In this document: positions 1 through 9,416 of the stretch, piece by piece
Layout: the number at the start of each line of letters is the position of its first letter
Position numbering within the stretch: position 1 is the first letter of the stretch
Origin: Oscillospiraceae bacterium
GTDB lineage: Bacteria; Bacillota; Clostridia; Oscillospirales; CAG-272
Assembly (NCBI GenBank): GCA_015064245.1
Contig: SVSQ01000014.1
Span: 1 to 34,808 of the forward strand
Length of the DNA: 34,808 nt
Direction of reading: 5' to 3'
Notes under the pieces: generated by a model
What the model saw: only the letters and a program-made list of their open reading frames with translations
Database searches by the model: none
What the model was told of the DNA's origin: nothing
Made by a program: the position numbers and the translations under genes

Positions 1-199
1 AAGAAAGAAAAGGAAGCAAAGAAAGAAGAAAGAAACGGGTGCTAACATACCACGAAAATCCTCGCGTAACACACTCCGTGTGCTCGGATTTTGGGTACAT
101 GAAATACTGCCGAGTTGCTCCCGCAACTACATAAAGCAGGGAATAGAGTGTGATAATCTTCGTTTATGGGTGAGATGATGTACGCATGATTTGAAAGAG

Positions 200-318
200 G
201 GAGCGCGGACTTTTTTCGAAGAAAATTACGTAGTAATTTGTTTACGGTGATAGCTTCCTGCTATCGCCGTAAACAAAGTTCTTTGCGCAGCTTTCTTTCA
301 AGAAAGCGCGTACTCCCC
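200..318 (+). repeat. Three-hairpin intergenic element, copy H1 (sense on plus strand)
   Basis: GAGCGCGGACTTTTTTCGAAGAAAATTACGTAGTAAT; core stem 238-254/260-276 TTGTTTACGGTGATAGC/GCTATCGCCGTAAACAA; GCGCAGCTTTCTTTCAAGAAAGCGCG. Confidence 0.92.
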
Positions 319-319
319 C

Positions 320-1498
320 TTACATATCATCTGTATAATATATTTCAACATTTTCAAGAGCGGCGTCTTCGAGGGAAGAGAGGTCGGCTTTGGCTTCCTC
401 TTCAAGGACCTTGGCGATGTCGGGACGAGTTTTGGGGTGCTTAGGAGTGAAGACGGTACAGCAGTCCTCGTAAGGAAGGATAGAGGTCTCGAAGGTGTTG
501 ATCTTGCGGGCGATGTCGATGATCTCCTCTTTGTCAAGACCGATGCAGGGGCGGAAGACCAGCATATCAGCCGCGGGATCGGTCACGCCCATAGCGAGCA
601 TAGTCTGAGATGCGACCTGACCGAGGCTTTCGCCGGTAACGAGCGCGTCACAGCCGCGGTTCTTAGCCAGGCGAGCCGCAAGACGCATCATACAGCGGCG
701 AAGGAGCAGAGTGAAATACTGCTCGTCTACGGTGTCGCGCAGACGCTCCTGTATCTCGGTAACCGAGATGCAGGCGACGCGGGTGGGACCGCAGTACGCG
801 CTCATGAGCTTAGCAAGCTGAAGGACCTTTTCCTTAGCGGCGTCCGAGGTGTAGGGGAAGCTTTCAAAGTGAACGGCTTCGATCTTCGCGCCGCGCTTTG
901 CCATCATATAACCCGAAACGGGGCTGTCGATACCGCCCGAAAGCAGAAGCATCGCTTTGCCCGCGGAGCCGACGGGCATACCGCCCGCGCCTCTTACGGC
1001 GTCACAATGCACGAAGGCGTGCTCTTCACGGATCTCGACTGTAACGGTCGCTTCGGGAGCGTCCATAGATACCTTGATCTTACCGTTGAGCGCTTCAAGG
1101 ACTGCTCCGCCTGCGAGAGCCGAGATCTCGGGGGACTTGAGAGGGAAACGCTTATCGGCGCGTTTTGCGTTGGCTCGGAAGCTCTTTTTGCCTTCAAGAA
1201 GCGGAGGGATATACTCCTTTATGACCGCTAAGATGGAGTCCATATCCTTTTCCGTTTCGGCGGCGCGGCAGACCGTCGCGATACCGAAGATCTTGCGAAG
1301 CTCGTCGAAGACCGCGTCGCTGTCCGCGACGTCCTCGAGGGGCTGTACGTAGATCGTTGATTGCGCTCTTGTTACGCTGAATTTGCCGAGAGCGGTAAGT
1401 CTTCTTTTTATTTCCTTGACGAGCATGGCTTCGAACTGGCTTTTGTTAAGACCTTTTAAAGCGATCTCGCCGTATTTGCACAAGAATATTTCTTTCAT
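320..1498 (-). CDS. thiI: tRNA 4-thiouridine synthase (tRNA sulfurtransferase) ThiI
   Basis: 392 aa ORF; N-terminus KYGEIALKGLNKSQFE, PP-loop-like MLLLSGGIDSPVSGYMMAKRG, and VTGESLGQVASQT are typical of ThiI. Confidence 0.95.
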   Translation of the reverse strand: MKEIFLCKYGEIALKGLNKSQFEAMLVKEIKRRLTALGKFSVTRAQSTIYVQPLEDVADSDAVFDELRKIFGIATVCRAAETEKDMDSILAVIKEYIPPLLEGKKSFRANAKRADKRFPLKSPEISALAGGAVLEALNGKIKVSMDAPEATVTVEIREEHAFVHCDAVRGAGGMPVGSAGKAMLLLSGGIDSPVSGYMMAKRGAKIEAVHFESFPYTSDAAKEKVLQLAKLMSAYCGPTRVACISVTEIQERLRDTVDEQYFTLLLRRCMMRLAARLAKNRGCDALVTGESLGQVASQTMLAMGVTDPAADMLVFRPCIGLDKEEIIDIARKINTFETSILPYEDCCTVFTPKHPKTRPDIAKVLEEEAKADLSSLEDAALENVEIYYTDDM

Positions 1499-1578
1499 TT
1501 TGGGATATTTCCTTTTCTTTAGTTGCCTTTATTATATATTATATTTTTAAAAATGTCAATAGATATTTGATTCAAATA

Positions 1579-1625
1579 AAAGAGGCGGACAGCCTTTCAG
1601 AAGACGGGAAGGCTGTCCGCCGTCG
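1579..1625 (-). terminator. Rho-independent terminator downstream of the ktrA-like gene
   Basis: 13-bp stem GGCGGACAGCCTT / AAGGCTGTCCGCC followed on the minus strand by CTCTTTTATTT. Confidence 0.7.
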
Positions 1626-1670
1626 TTTCCTTCTGTCTTTGATCCTTCCGATAAATTTGGATTTGACAGC

Positions 1671-2321
1671 TTATTTCAATTTTCCCAATTTTGCCGTATT
1701 AGCGATCACGATCAAAGAGCTTTCCGCATCAAGCGCCTGCTCGGGATTGATGTTTACGTTAACCTTTTCTCCATTCTTGATAGCAACGATATTGAATCCG
1801 TATTTTTTACGGAGATTCAATTCTATCAAGTTTTTGCCGCACCATTCGTCCTTTACGTCGATCTCAACTATTGACACGTCCTTCGACAGAGAGAGCATAT
1901 CGATAAAGCCGGAGCTGAGCAGGTTTTTGGCAAGGCGGATGCCCGATTCTTTTTCGGGGAAGACCACCTGATCCGCGCCCACGCGAAGCAGTATCTTTTG
2001 GTGCATTTCGTTGGCGCATTTTGCGATAACTTTTTTAACGCCTGCTTCCTTACAAAGCGTGATAGCCATAACGCTTGCCTCAAGGTTGCCTGCCATGCAG
2101 ACGATGACGGTATCGATATTTGCGATTCCAAGACGGGAGATGACCTCCGCATCGGTCACGTCGGCACACTTGCACACGGGCAGATATGCTGCCGCATCGT
2201 TGACGATCCTTTCCTCGGTATCGACGGCGATGACCTCCATACCGTTCTCTACAAGCTCTTTTGCCACGGCTGTGCCGTATCTTCCAAGTCCAAAGACTGC
2301 GTATGTTTTCTTTGTTTTCAT
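1671..2321 (-). CDS. ktrA: TrkA/KtrA family K+ uptake NAD-binding regulatory subunit
   Basis: Rossmann N-terminus YAVFGLGRYGTAVAKELVENGMEVIAVDTEE; TrkA-N plus TrkA-C organisation; next to a KtrB-like gene. Confidence 0.9.
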   Translation of the reverse strand: MKTKKTYAVFGLGRYGTAVAKELVENGMEVIAVDTEERIVNDAAAYLPVCKCADVTDAEVISRLGIANIDTVIVCMAGNLEASVMAITLCKEAGVKKVIAKCANEMHQKILLRVGADQVVFPEKESGIRLAKNLLSSGFIDMLSLSKDVSIVEIDVKDEWCGKNLIELNLRKKYGFNIVAIKNGEKVNVNINPEQALDAESSLIVIANTAKLGKLK

Positions 2322-2333
2322 CGTTTTTCTCCT

Positions 2334-3695
2334 TTATCCTATACTGATGTCTTCCGTCGGCTCGGAAATAACGTTCTGATTTTCGTTTTTACTGCCAAGC
2401 GCCACCGCAAGTGAGATGGGACCGACTCTGCCGAAATACATCGTTACTATTATGATCAGCTTTCCGAATGTGTTCAGCGTTGCCGTTAGATTTCTTGAAA
2501 GTCCGACGGTCGCCGTTGCGCTGACCGTTTCATAGACCGCATCAATGGCTGATGCGGTGCCGGTTGCCATCAATAATATCGTTGATGCGGAGCATATTAT
2601 AATAAACATCACCGCTACTGCAACTGCCTTTTTCACCGAGTCTTCGGAAATACGGCGGCCGAACAGGGTTGCGCTGTTTTTGTTTCTGATGGTGGCGAAA
2701 GCCGAGCAGATAAGCACGGCAATGGTTACGGTTTTCATACCGCCTGCCGTTCCTACAGGTGAACCGCCTATCAGCATCAGGATAATAGATACGGCAGCGG
2801 AGGCGTTTGTTAAATTCTCTTGCGGAACAGAGGCAAATCCCGCGGTTCTCGTAGTGACCGATTGAAAGAAGGACACTTGGATCTTATCGAATAGAGACAT
2901 CTCTCCGATGGTCAACGGGTTTGAGTATTCAAAAGCGAATATAAGAACCGCGCCGACAAGAATGAGCCCTGCCGTAACGGTAATAGCGATCTTTGAGTGC
3001 AAGGTCAAGTGCCTGAATATTTTTCTGTTTTTCGGTGAACGGCTTTTAACCACACGGAGAACATCCCACCACACGATATAGCCGAGACCGCCGAGAATGA
3101 TGAGCGCGGAGGTAACGATATTGATCAAAGGATTTGTAGCGTAATTGCAAAGGCTGTTTTCCGCGATAATGTCAATGCCTGCATTACAAAAGGCGGAAAC
3201 AGAATTGAACAATGATATCCAAATGCCTTTCGCACCGAACTCGGGAACGAATACGAGCATATATAGGATAGCCCCTATTCCTTCAATGATCAGAGTGCCG
3301 AACAGTACGTTTTTAACAAACTTGGTAAGCCCGGACATCGTATTGAGATTGAAGGCATCCTGAATCAGCAAATGGTCGCCGATCCCCATTTTTCTATTGA
3401 GAAGAATCATCAGCCCCGACATTATCGTAATGATACCAAGACCGCCGATCTGTATTAAAAGCAATATGACGATCTGACCGAACACGCTCCACGTTGACAC
3501 CGTGGGAAGCGTAACGAGTCCCGTTACGCAGGTTGAGGTGGTTGCCGTAAAGAGCGCATCGAGGTACGAAACGGCATTTCCCGTGGCGGAGCTTATCGGC
3601 AATGCCAACAGTACGCTTCCTGCGAGAATGGTCACAAGGAAGCTGAGTAATATGATCTGCGTGGTCGAAAGGGTGAATTTCTTTTTTCTAACCAT
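2334..3695 (-). CDS. ktrB: TrkH/KtrB family potassium uptake protein
   Basis: Multi-TM protein with TSTCVTGL, GGLGIIT, TRTAGF and GGSPVGTAGGMKT motifs; ORF opens at 3728 but MVRKKKF with upstream AGAGGA suggests start at 3695. Confidence 0.9.
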   Translation of the reverse strand: MVRKKKFTLSTTQIILLSFLVTILAGSVLLALPISSATGNAVSYLDALFTATTSTCVTGLVTLPTVSTWSVFGQIVILLLIQIGGLGIITIMSGLMILLNRKMGIGDHLLIQDAFNLNTMSGLTKFVKNVLFGTLIIEGIGAILYMLVFVPEFGAKGIWISLFNSVSAFCNAGIDIIAENSLCNYATNPLINIVTSALIILGGLGYIVWWDVLRVVKSRSPKNRKIFRHLTLHSKIAITVTAGLILVGAVLIFAFEYSNPLTIGEMSLFDKIQVSFFQSVTTRTAGFASVPQENLTNASAAVSIILMLIGGSPVGTAGGMKTVTIAVLICSAFATIRNKNSATLFGRRISEDSVKKAVAVAVMFIIICSASTILLMATGTASAIDAVYETVSATATVGLSRNLTATLNTFGKLIIIVTMYFGRVGPISLAVALGSKNENQNVISEPTEDISIG

Positions 3696-3718
3696 ATGAT
3701 TTTCCTCTGAAAAGCATA

Positions 3719-3752
3719 AAGGAACCAACGTCCTCTGCAGTCAGCTGGTTCC
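3719..3752 (-). promoter_or_regulatory. Leader hairpin in the 5'UTR of the ktrB-like gene
   Basis: AGGAACCA...TGGTTCCT stem, between a TTGACG-N17-TATAAT-like promoter and the start codon (minus strand); no long T-run follows. Confidence 0.4.
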
Positions 3753-3852
3753 TATTTATTAATTCGTTTCTATGATTATATCACGTTTCGCTGTTTACGT
3801 CAATATATTTTTGATGATCAAGTAATTAACGAGCTAACGTACAAATTTTGAT

Positions 3853-5787
3853 TTAACTGTTTTGCTGAGCTTTCTTTATCTCTTCCGCTTCGGAAGCGCG
3901 GGCGTTGACCTCGGCGGCGTCCTTGTAGGTGTCTACAACGGTCTTCAGCGCCGCTCTGATAGTCTCGGCGCTGCCGGAGGTTTCAGCCTCGTCGATAGCC
4001 TTCTTGAGAACGGCGAGCTTTTCCTCGACCTGCTGTCTTGTGAGGGGCTTGTCCTTCTCAATGAATATCTTCTTGTTTTCGGTCTTGGTAAGAAGCTCCT
4101 TCTTGATCAGAAGCTCCTCGAAAAGCTTTTCGCCCGGACGGAGACCGATCTCCTTGATCTCGATGTCCTTGCCCGGCTCAAGTCCCGAAAGCTTGATCAT
4201 ATTGATCGCAAGATCGTGGATCTTTACGGGATTGCCCATGTCAAGCACGAACAGCTCTCCCTTTTTCGCCATAGCTCCCGCCTGCATTACCAGACTGCTG
4301 GCTTCGGGAATGGTCATAAAGTATCTGATTATGCCCTTGTCCGTGAGGGTTATTGGTCCGCCCTCGGCGATCTGCGCCTTGAAGAGGGGGATCACGGAGC
4401 CGTTTGAGCCGAGTACGTTTCCGAAACGTACCGCCACGAATTCCGTATCGCCGTCGTTACGGCACTGAACTATCATCTCGCACAGACGCTTGGACGCGCC
4501 CATGACGTTCGTTGGGTTGACCGCTTTATCCGTTGATATGAGAATGAACTTCTTGACGCCGTACCTCTCAGCCGCGCAAGCAGTATTGTACGTGCCGAAA
4601 ACGTTGTTTTTGATAGCCTCGGCAGCGCTTGACTCCATGAGCGGAACGTGCTTGTGAGCCGCCGCGTGGAAGACTATGTCGGGACGGTGCGCGGAGAATA
4701 CCATGTCAAGGCGGCGGACGTCTCTTACCGAGCCTATCTCCACCACCAGATTCAGCTCGCCCTGATATTTTCTGCCGAGCTCCTGCTGAATGTCGTAGGC
4801 GTTGTTTTCGTAGATGTCGAAGATGACCAGCTTCGCGGGCTTCAGCGCGGCAAGCTGACGGCACAGCTCGCTTCCGATAGATCCGCCGCCGCCCGTTACG
4901 AGAACGGTCTTACCGCGGTAACAGCTTTCCGCTTCCTCGCTGAAAGCGTTTATCTGGTCTCTGAACAAAAGGTCTTCTATCTTGAATTCTCTGATGACGC
5001 GCTTTTCGGATTTCGCTTCGCGGGTTTTGACGCCCGACGTCATATCGCTTACGGGAGCGTCGTACAGCTTGGGCGTGTAGCCGATGGCGCTGAAAAATTC
5101 GAACAGCTCCTTCGCTTTTTCGCTGCTCAGCGCGGGGATCGCCACGAACACCTCGTCCACCTGAAGGTTTTTAAGAACGGCTTTCGTCTTGTCGCTTAAG
5201 GGGTAGACGTTCATGCCCAGAACGCGTTTGCCGTTTTTCTGCGTATCCTTATCCATAAAGCATACGGGAGTGTATTTCGAGTCTTTTCTGCAAAGCAGAT
5301 CCTCTGCCAGCAGAACGCCCAGCTGTCCCGCGCCCACGATTGCTGCCTTGAGGCTCTTTTCGCGGTTGCCGACGCTGATGTTCTTCTGACGGTAGATGTA
5401 CTGATAAACGAGTCTTGCCAGAATGGACGCGATGTCGAACGCCATCATAACGAGCCCCGTGTGCCAGACTCCTACGCTTCGCCCGATAAGACCGCAGGGG
5501 ATCACCGCTATAACGCCCGCCGCCACGTCCGCAAGGACGAGGCGTATGGAGACGCTGATCTGAACGTATCTGAGAATGTAGCTGTATATGCCGAATATGA
5601 ATCGGGACAGCATACATACCGTAAAGATGATCGCCGTATTGATAAGGAACAGCGAGGGCTCTGAGTAAACCAGCATTTTTCCGAAAATATTTGAAAACCA
5701 GAGGAAAAATAAGCTTATGATCGCAAAAATGCCAACGTCGTAAACGCACAGCATCAGCTTGCGGCTGCCGAGTTTTTTAAGTATCAT
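3853..5787 (-). CDS. Membrane-anchored polysaccharide biosynthesis protein, NDP-sugar 4,6-dehydratase (CapD/PglF/WbpM-like)
   Basis: N-terminal TM segments, CoA-binding-like domain, SDR motif VLVTGGGGSIGSELCRQL, HAAAHKHVPLMESSAAEAIKNN, RFGNVLGSNGSVIPLF. Confidence 0.9.
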   Translation of the reverse strand: MILKKLGSRKLMLCVYDVGIFAIISLFFLWFSNIFGKMLVYSEPSLFLINTAIIFTVCMLSRFIFGIYSYILRYVQISVSIRLVLADVAAGVIAVIPCGLIGRSVGVWHTGLVMMAFDIASILARLVYQYIYRQKNISVGNREKSLKAAIVGAGQLGVLLAEDLLCRKDSKYTPVCFMDKDTQKNGKRVLGMNVYPLSDKTKAVLKNLQVDEVFVAIPALSSEKAKELFEFFSAIGYTPKLYDAPVSDMTSGVKTREAKSEKRVIREFKIEDLLFRDQINAFSEEAESCYRGKTVLVTGGGGSIGSELCRQLAALKPAKLVIFDIYENNAYDIQQELGRKYQGELNLVVEIGSVRDVRRLDMVFSAHRPDIVFHAAAHKHVPLMESSAAEAIKNNVFGTYNTACAAERYGVKKFILISTDKAVNPTNVMGASKRLCEMIVQCRNDGDTEFVAVRFGNVLGSNGSVIPLFKAQIAEGGPITLTDKGIIRYFMTIPEASSLVMQAGAMAKKGELFVLDMGNPVKIHDLAINMIKLSGLEPGKDIEIKEIGLRPGEKLFEELLIKKELLTKTENKKIFIEKDKPLTRQQVEEKLAVLKKAIDEAETSGSAETIRAALKTVVDTYKDAAEVNARASEAEEIKKAQQNS

Positions 5788-5931
5788 TTTAAATTTTTCT
5801 CCAAACCATGTTGTATATTTTCAGTCGAAAAAAGAGATATTGGCTTTTTCGGCAAAATTCAAATTTTTATTATTTTTATTATAAATAATTATATCACTTT
5901 TTGCGCGATTTGTCAATGGTTTTGAAAAAAC

Positions 5932-6075
5932 ACCTACTTTTCTTGAAAGAAAAGTAGGCAAAAGAACTTCAATTACGCTGACACCGTGAAGGCATCAGCG
6001 TAATTGAATATTTTGATAGTTTTTCTTCGAAAAAAGTTGCATCCCCTTTCCAAGTAAGCGCGTACATATCCTTCC
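5932..6075 (-). repeat. Three-hairpin intergenic element, copy H3 (sense on minus strand)
   Basis: CCTACTTTTCTTGAAAGAAAAGTAGG hairpin; core stem 5968-6008 TTCAATTACGCTGACACC/GGCATCAGCGTAATTGAA; TTTTTCTTCGAAAAAAG; aligns with H1, H2, H4-H6. Confidence 0.85.
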
Positions 6076-6190
6076 CGCAAAGCTTTGTGACGAAAGCCTC
6101 TCGCTCCGCGGAGATATGGATAACTGCGTTATAAAGGTCGCCGCAGGTGACGGAGAATGGAAATGCTCCGCGAAACATTTTAATTTGTTA

Positions 6191-6219
6191 TTGCAATTCT
6201 GCAAAAAATGTGCTACAAT
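6191..6219 (+). promoter_or_regulatory. SigA-type promoter upstream of the sugar isomerase gene
   Basis: TTGCAA - 17 nt - TACAAT. Confidence 0.5.
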
Positions 6220-6242
6220 GAAAAAAACGAAAATTCAAGGAG

Positions 6243-7088
6243 ATGAAGGCTATGTATAAAACGAAATTGTGTCTCGGACTTGGAGGCTTCGGTCCGTCGC
6301 CCGAGGAACAGATAAAGCTTTTCAAAAAGATCGGATGGGACGGCTTTTTCTCGGGTTGGAATAAAGATCTGAAGACCTACCGTGTACTTGCCGACGAGCT
6401 GGAAATGATATACCAGTCCGTCCACGCGCCCTTCGGTAATGCGGCGAAGATGTGGAAGGACGACGCTGACGCCGAAATGGCTAAAAACGAGCTTCTCGCC
6501 TGCGTTCGCGATACCGCTGAGGTAAAGGTCCCGATAGTCATCGTCCACCCGTACATAGGCTTCGGAAAGAACGAAGGTCCCACCGCCTGCGGTATCGAGA
6601 ACTTCAAGGCGGTAGTTGACGAGGCGCGCAGTCTCGGAGTTAAGATCGCTTTCGAGAACGTGGAGGGCGAGGAGTTCCTGCTCGCGCTTATGGAGGCGTT
6701 TAAGGACGATCCGACCGTCGGCTTCTGTTGGGATAGCGGTCACGAGCTTTGCTATAACAGAGGTAAGGATATGCTCGCTCTCTACGGCGACAGACTTATC
6801 GCCACGCACCTGAATGATAATCTCGGTGTCAGCCGCTTCGACGGCGAGACCTTCTGGACGGACGACCTGCACCTGCTCCCCTTTGACGGAATTCACGACT
6901 GGGGGTGCGTTGCAAAGCGCCTCAATAACTGCGGCTTCAACGATATTCTGACCTTCGAGCTTGGTAAATCCAGTAAGCCGAAGCGTCACGATAACGATAA
7001 GTACAGCGCTATGAGTCCCGAGATCTACCTCTCCGAAGCTTACGCCCGCGCTTGCCGCTTGGCGTATTTGAAAAATGGTATGGACTAA
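6243..7088 (+). CDS. Sugar phosphate isomerase/epimerase (xylose isomerase-like TIM barrel)
   Basis: 281 aa; VHAPFG, FENVEGEEF, GFCWDSGHE, ATHLNDN motifs of the AP-endonuclease-2/IolE-like family; start could be at the second Met. Confidence 0.85.
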   Translation: MKAMYKTKLCLGLGGFGPSPEEQIKLFKKIGWDGFFSGWNKDLKTYRVLADELEMIYQSVHAPFGNAAKMWKDDADAEMAKNELLACVRDTAEVKVPIVIVHPYIGFGKNEGPTACGIENFKAVVDEARSLGVKIAFENVEGEEFLLALMEAFKDDPTVGFCWDSGHELCYNRGKDMLALYGDRLIATHLNDNLGVSRFDGETFWTDDLHLLPFDGIHDWGCVAKRLNNCGFNDILTFELGKSSKPKRHDNDKYSAMSPEIYLSEAYARACRLAYLKNGMD

Positions 7089-7121
7089 GGCGATGTAACA
7101 TTCTCGCTGAGAAGGGGGAAA

Positions 7122-7250
7122 CGGTCGCTTTTTGAAAAAAGCTCCGCAAAAACTTCTATTACGCCGACACCAGAAGGCATCGGCGTAATAGAATTATTGG
7201 GTGTTTCCTTCGGAAAGAGTCCGTGCTCCCTTTTCCAACAAGAGCGCACA
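7122..7250 (-). repeat. Three-hairpin intergenic element, copy H4 (sense on minus strand)
   Basis: CGGTCGCTTTTTGAAAAAAGCTCCGCAAAAACTTC; core stem 7154-7193 TTCTATTACGCCGACACC/GGCATCGGCGTAATAGAA; TTTCCTTCGGAAAGAGTCCGTGC. Confidence 0.9.
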
Positions 7251-7410
7251 TCATCTCACCCACAAACGAAAATTTCTACACCAACCTACCCAGCACACCC
7301 CGAAAATGCGAAGCGTGGGCGAGCATTTTTGTAGAAATGACCGCACGGTGATACCATGTACCTTGTGCGAATATCTGCGGGTATCCATCTTTGCGGAGCT
7401 ATTGTACCCA

Positions 7411-7440
7411 AAATTCGCTCCTGCTTTTGAGCGAATTTTC
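7411..7440. repeat. Strong hairpin AAAATTCGCTC/GAGCGAATTTT within the long intergenic element
   Basis: 11-bp perfect inverted repeat. Confidence 0.7.
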
Positions 7441-7657
7441 GGCGAGCCGTTAAAAATCTACCACGGTCTTTCTTTCTTCTTTTTGCGAGCATTTTTCTTC
7501 TTTCTTTCTCGAAAGAAGGAAGAAAAACGCGAAATCTATATTAAAAGAACTTTTAATAGAAAAACAAAAAACTTTACTCAAAATAACCGTCTTATTAAAA
7601 ACAAAAATATTTACACAAATAAAAAATTGCTCGCGGGCAATCCCCCGCAAATAAAAA

Positions 7658-7686
7658 TTGACAAATTGGCAAATATATGCTATAAT
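7658..7686 (+). promoter_or_regulatory. Consensus SigA promoter of cysK
   Basis: TTGACA - exactly 17 nt - TATAAT. Confidence 0.85.
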
Positions 7687-7748
7687 ATAAAGTAACGTAC
7701 TTCAACGCCGAAAAAACCTTTCGGCGCAGGAAAGGTTTGGATTAAACA

Positions 7749-8678
7749 ATGGTTTATAACACTATTCTGGAAGCGATGGGAAACACACCGCTCATCAGAC
7801 TTCAGCACATGGCAGATCCGGAAGGGGCAGAAATACTGGTCAAATTCGAAGGTCTGAACGTCGGCGGCTCGATCAAGACCCGTACAGCCTTCAATATGAT
7901 ACTCGACGCAGAGGAAAAAGGACTCATAAACAGCGATACGGTCATCGTTGAGCCAACCAGCGGAAACCAGGGGATAGGTCTGGCGCTGGTCGGCGCGGTC
8001 AGAGGCTATAAGGTCAAAATTATCATGCCGGACTCGGTGAGCGAGGAAAGACGTAAGCTGGTGCGTCACTACGGCGCGGAGGTCATACTCGTCCACGACG
8101 ACGGAAATATCGGGCTCTGTATAGAGGAATGTCTCAATCTCGCTCTCAGAATGAAGGCGGAGGATCCGAAGGTCTTCGTTCCTCAGCAGTTTGAAAATCC
8201 GGCGAACCCCGAGATCCAAAGAAAACGTACGGGCAAGGAGATACTGGAGCAGGTAAACGGCCCTATCCACGGCTTCTGCTCGGGTATAGGAACGGGCGGA
8301 ACCATTACGGGTATAGGCGAGACACTCAAAGCATCTAACCCCGAAATGACGATATGGGCTGTCGAGCCGGAAAACGCGGCGATTTTGTCGGGCGGAGCTA
8401 TCGGAACTCACGTCCAGATGGGCATCGGCGACGGAGTCATTCCCGCGATACTTAATCAGAATATTTACGACGGTGTGTGCATAGTCAAGGACGAAGAGGC
8501 TCTGCAGACCTCGAAGGACCTCGCCCGCAAGGAGGGCATCATGTGCGGTATCAGCAGCGGAACGAACGTTGCCGCCGCGCTCCGTCTGGCGAAGAAGCTG
8601 GGCAAGGGCAAGACGGTGGTGACCGTGCTTCCCGACACGGCGGAAAGATATTTTTCAACTCCGCTTTTCGACGACTGA
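7749..8678 (+). CDS. cysK: Cysteine synthase A (O-acetylserine sulfhydrylase)
   Basis: NTPLIRLQ, FEGLNVGGSIKTRTAFNMI (PLP-lysine region), PTSGNQGIGLA, GIGTGGTITGIGE, GISSGTNVAAA. Confidence 0.95.
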   Translation: MVYNTILEAMGNTPLIRLQHMADPEGAEILVKFEGLNVGGSIKTRTAFNMILDAEEKGLINSDTVIVEPTSGNQGIGLALVGAVRGYKVKIIMPDSVSEERRKLVRHYGAEVILVHDDGNIGLCIEECLNLALRMKAEDPKVFVPQQFENPANPEIQRKRTGKEILEQVNGPIHGFCSGIGTGGTITGIGETLKASNPEMTIWAVEPENAAILSGGAIGTHVQMGIGDGVIPAILNQNIYDGVCIVKDEEALQTSKDLARKEGIMCGISSGTNVAAALRLAKKLGKGKTVVTVLPDTAERYFSTPLFDD

Positions 8679-8723
8679 GGATTGAAGGCTTCAGGCGAGG
8701 CGTAAGAAAGGACAGGTCATAAA

Positions 8724-9347
8724 ATGCTGAACGTGCAGGCTTTTGATCAGGGGCTTTTGGGATCGAATACTTTTTTGGTCTGGGACGACGCGTCTCTTGA
8801 AGGACTGATCGTGGATTGCGGAAACCGTCCCGAAGCGGTAAAGACCTTTGCGTCCTGCAAGGGTATCAGAGTCAGATATATAGTTCTCACCCACGGTCAT
8901 TACGACCACGCTGAGTACGCTGAAATCTACAAATCGGCGTTTGCGGGTGCGATGCTCGTCTGTCACAGATCGGAAAAGCCGGTGCTTGCGGACCCTCAGG
9001 CGAACGTTTCCGAGCTTTTTGGAACGGAAAACGTCTACCCTTACCCCGATATAGAGCTTGAAGAGGGCGACTCTCTCGCTTTGGGCGAAACGGAGCTGAC
9101 CTGCATCCACACTCCTGGTCACACCCCCGGAAGCATCTGTCTGTACTGCGAGAGTGAGAAGACCATGTTCACGGGTGACACGCTTTTCAATATGGGCTAC
9201 GGCAGGACGGACTTCAAACACGGCGACGAAAGGGCGCTGATCGCGTCGCTTCTGCGGCTTCTGAAGATGGAGCCCGAGACGGTGTTCTATTCGGGACACG
9301 GCGGCAGCTCGACCGTCGGCGCGCAAAAGACGTTTTACGGTGTGTAA
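8724..9347 (+). CDS. MBL-fold metallo-hydrolase (glyoxalase II-like)
   Basis: LTHGHYDHAEY (HxHxDH), HTPGHTPGSICL, FTGDTLF, YSGHGGSST. Confidence 0.92.
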   Translation: MLNVQAFDQGLLGSNTFLVWDDASLEGLIVDCGNRPEAVKTFASCKGIRVRYIVLTHGHYDHAEYAEIYKSAFAGAMLVCHRSEKPVLADPQANVSELFGTENVYPYPDIELEEGDSLALGETELTCIHTPGHTPGSICLYCESEKTMFTGDTLFNMGYGRTDFKHGDERALIASLLRLLKMEPETVFYSGHGGSSTVGAQKTFYGV

Positions 9348-9362
9348 TCGATATGGAAAATT

Positions 9363-9392
9363 AAAAGGACGAGATTTTCTCGTCCTTTTTAC
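9363..9392. terminator. Bidirectional terminator between convergent genes
   Basis: AAAAGGACGAGA TTT TCTCGTCCTTTTT between the MBL (+) and ROK (-) genes. Confidence 0.85.
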
Positions 9393-9416
9393 GTTGCTTT
9401 GTTATGTGTTTACCGA

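Noticed and set aside
437-1231. 264-aa plus-strand ORF opposite thiI
   Set aside because: Shadow ORF; no independent evidence for coding.
7201-7695. 164-aa ORF upstream of cysK
   Set aside because: Runs through hairpin repeats and AT-rich DNA with a low-complexity K/N/F translation; unlikely to be a protein.
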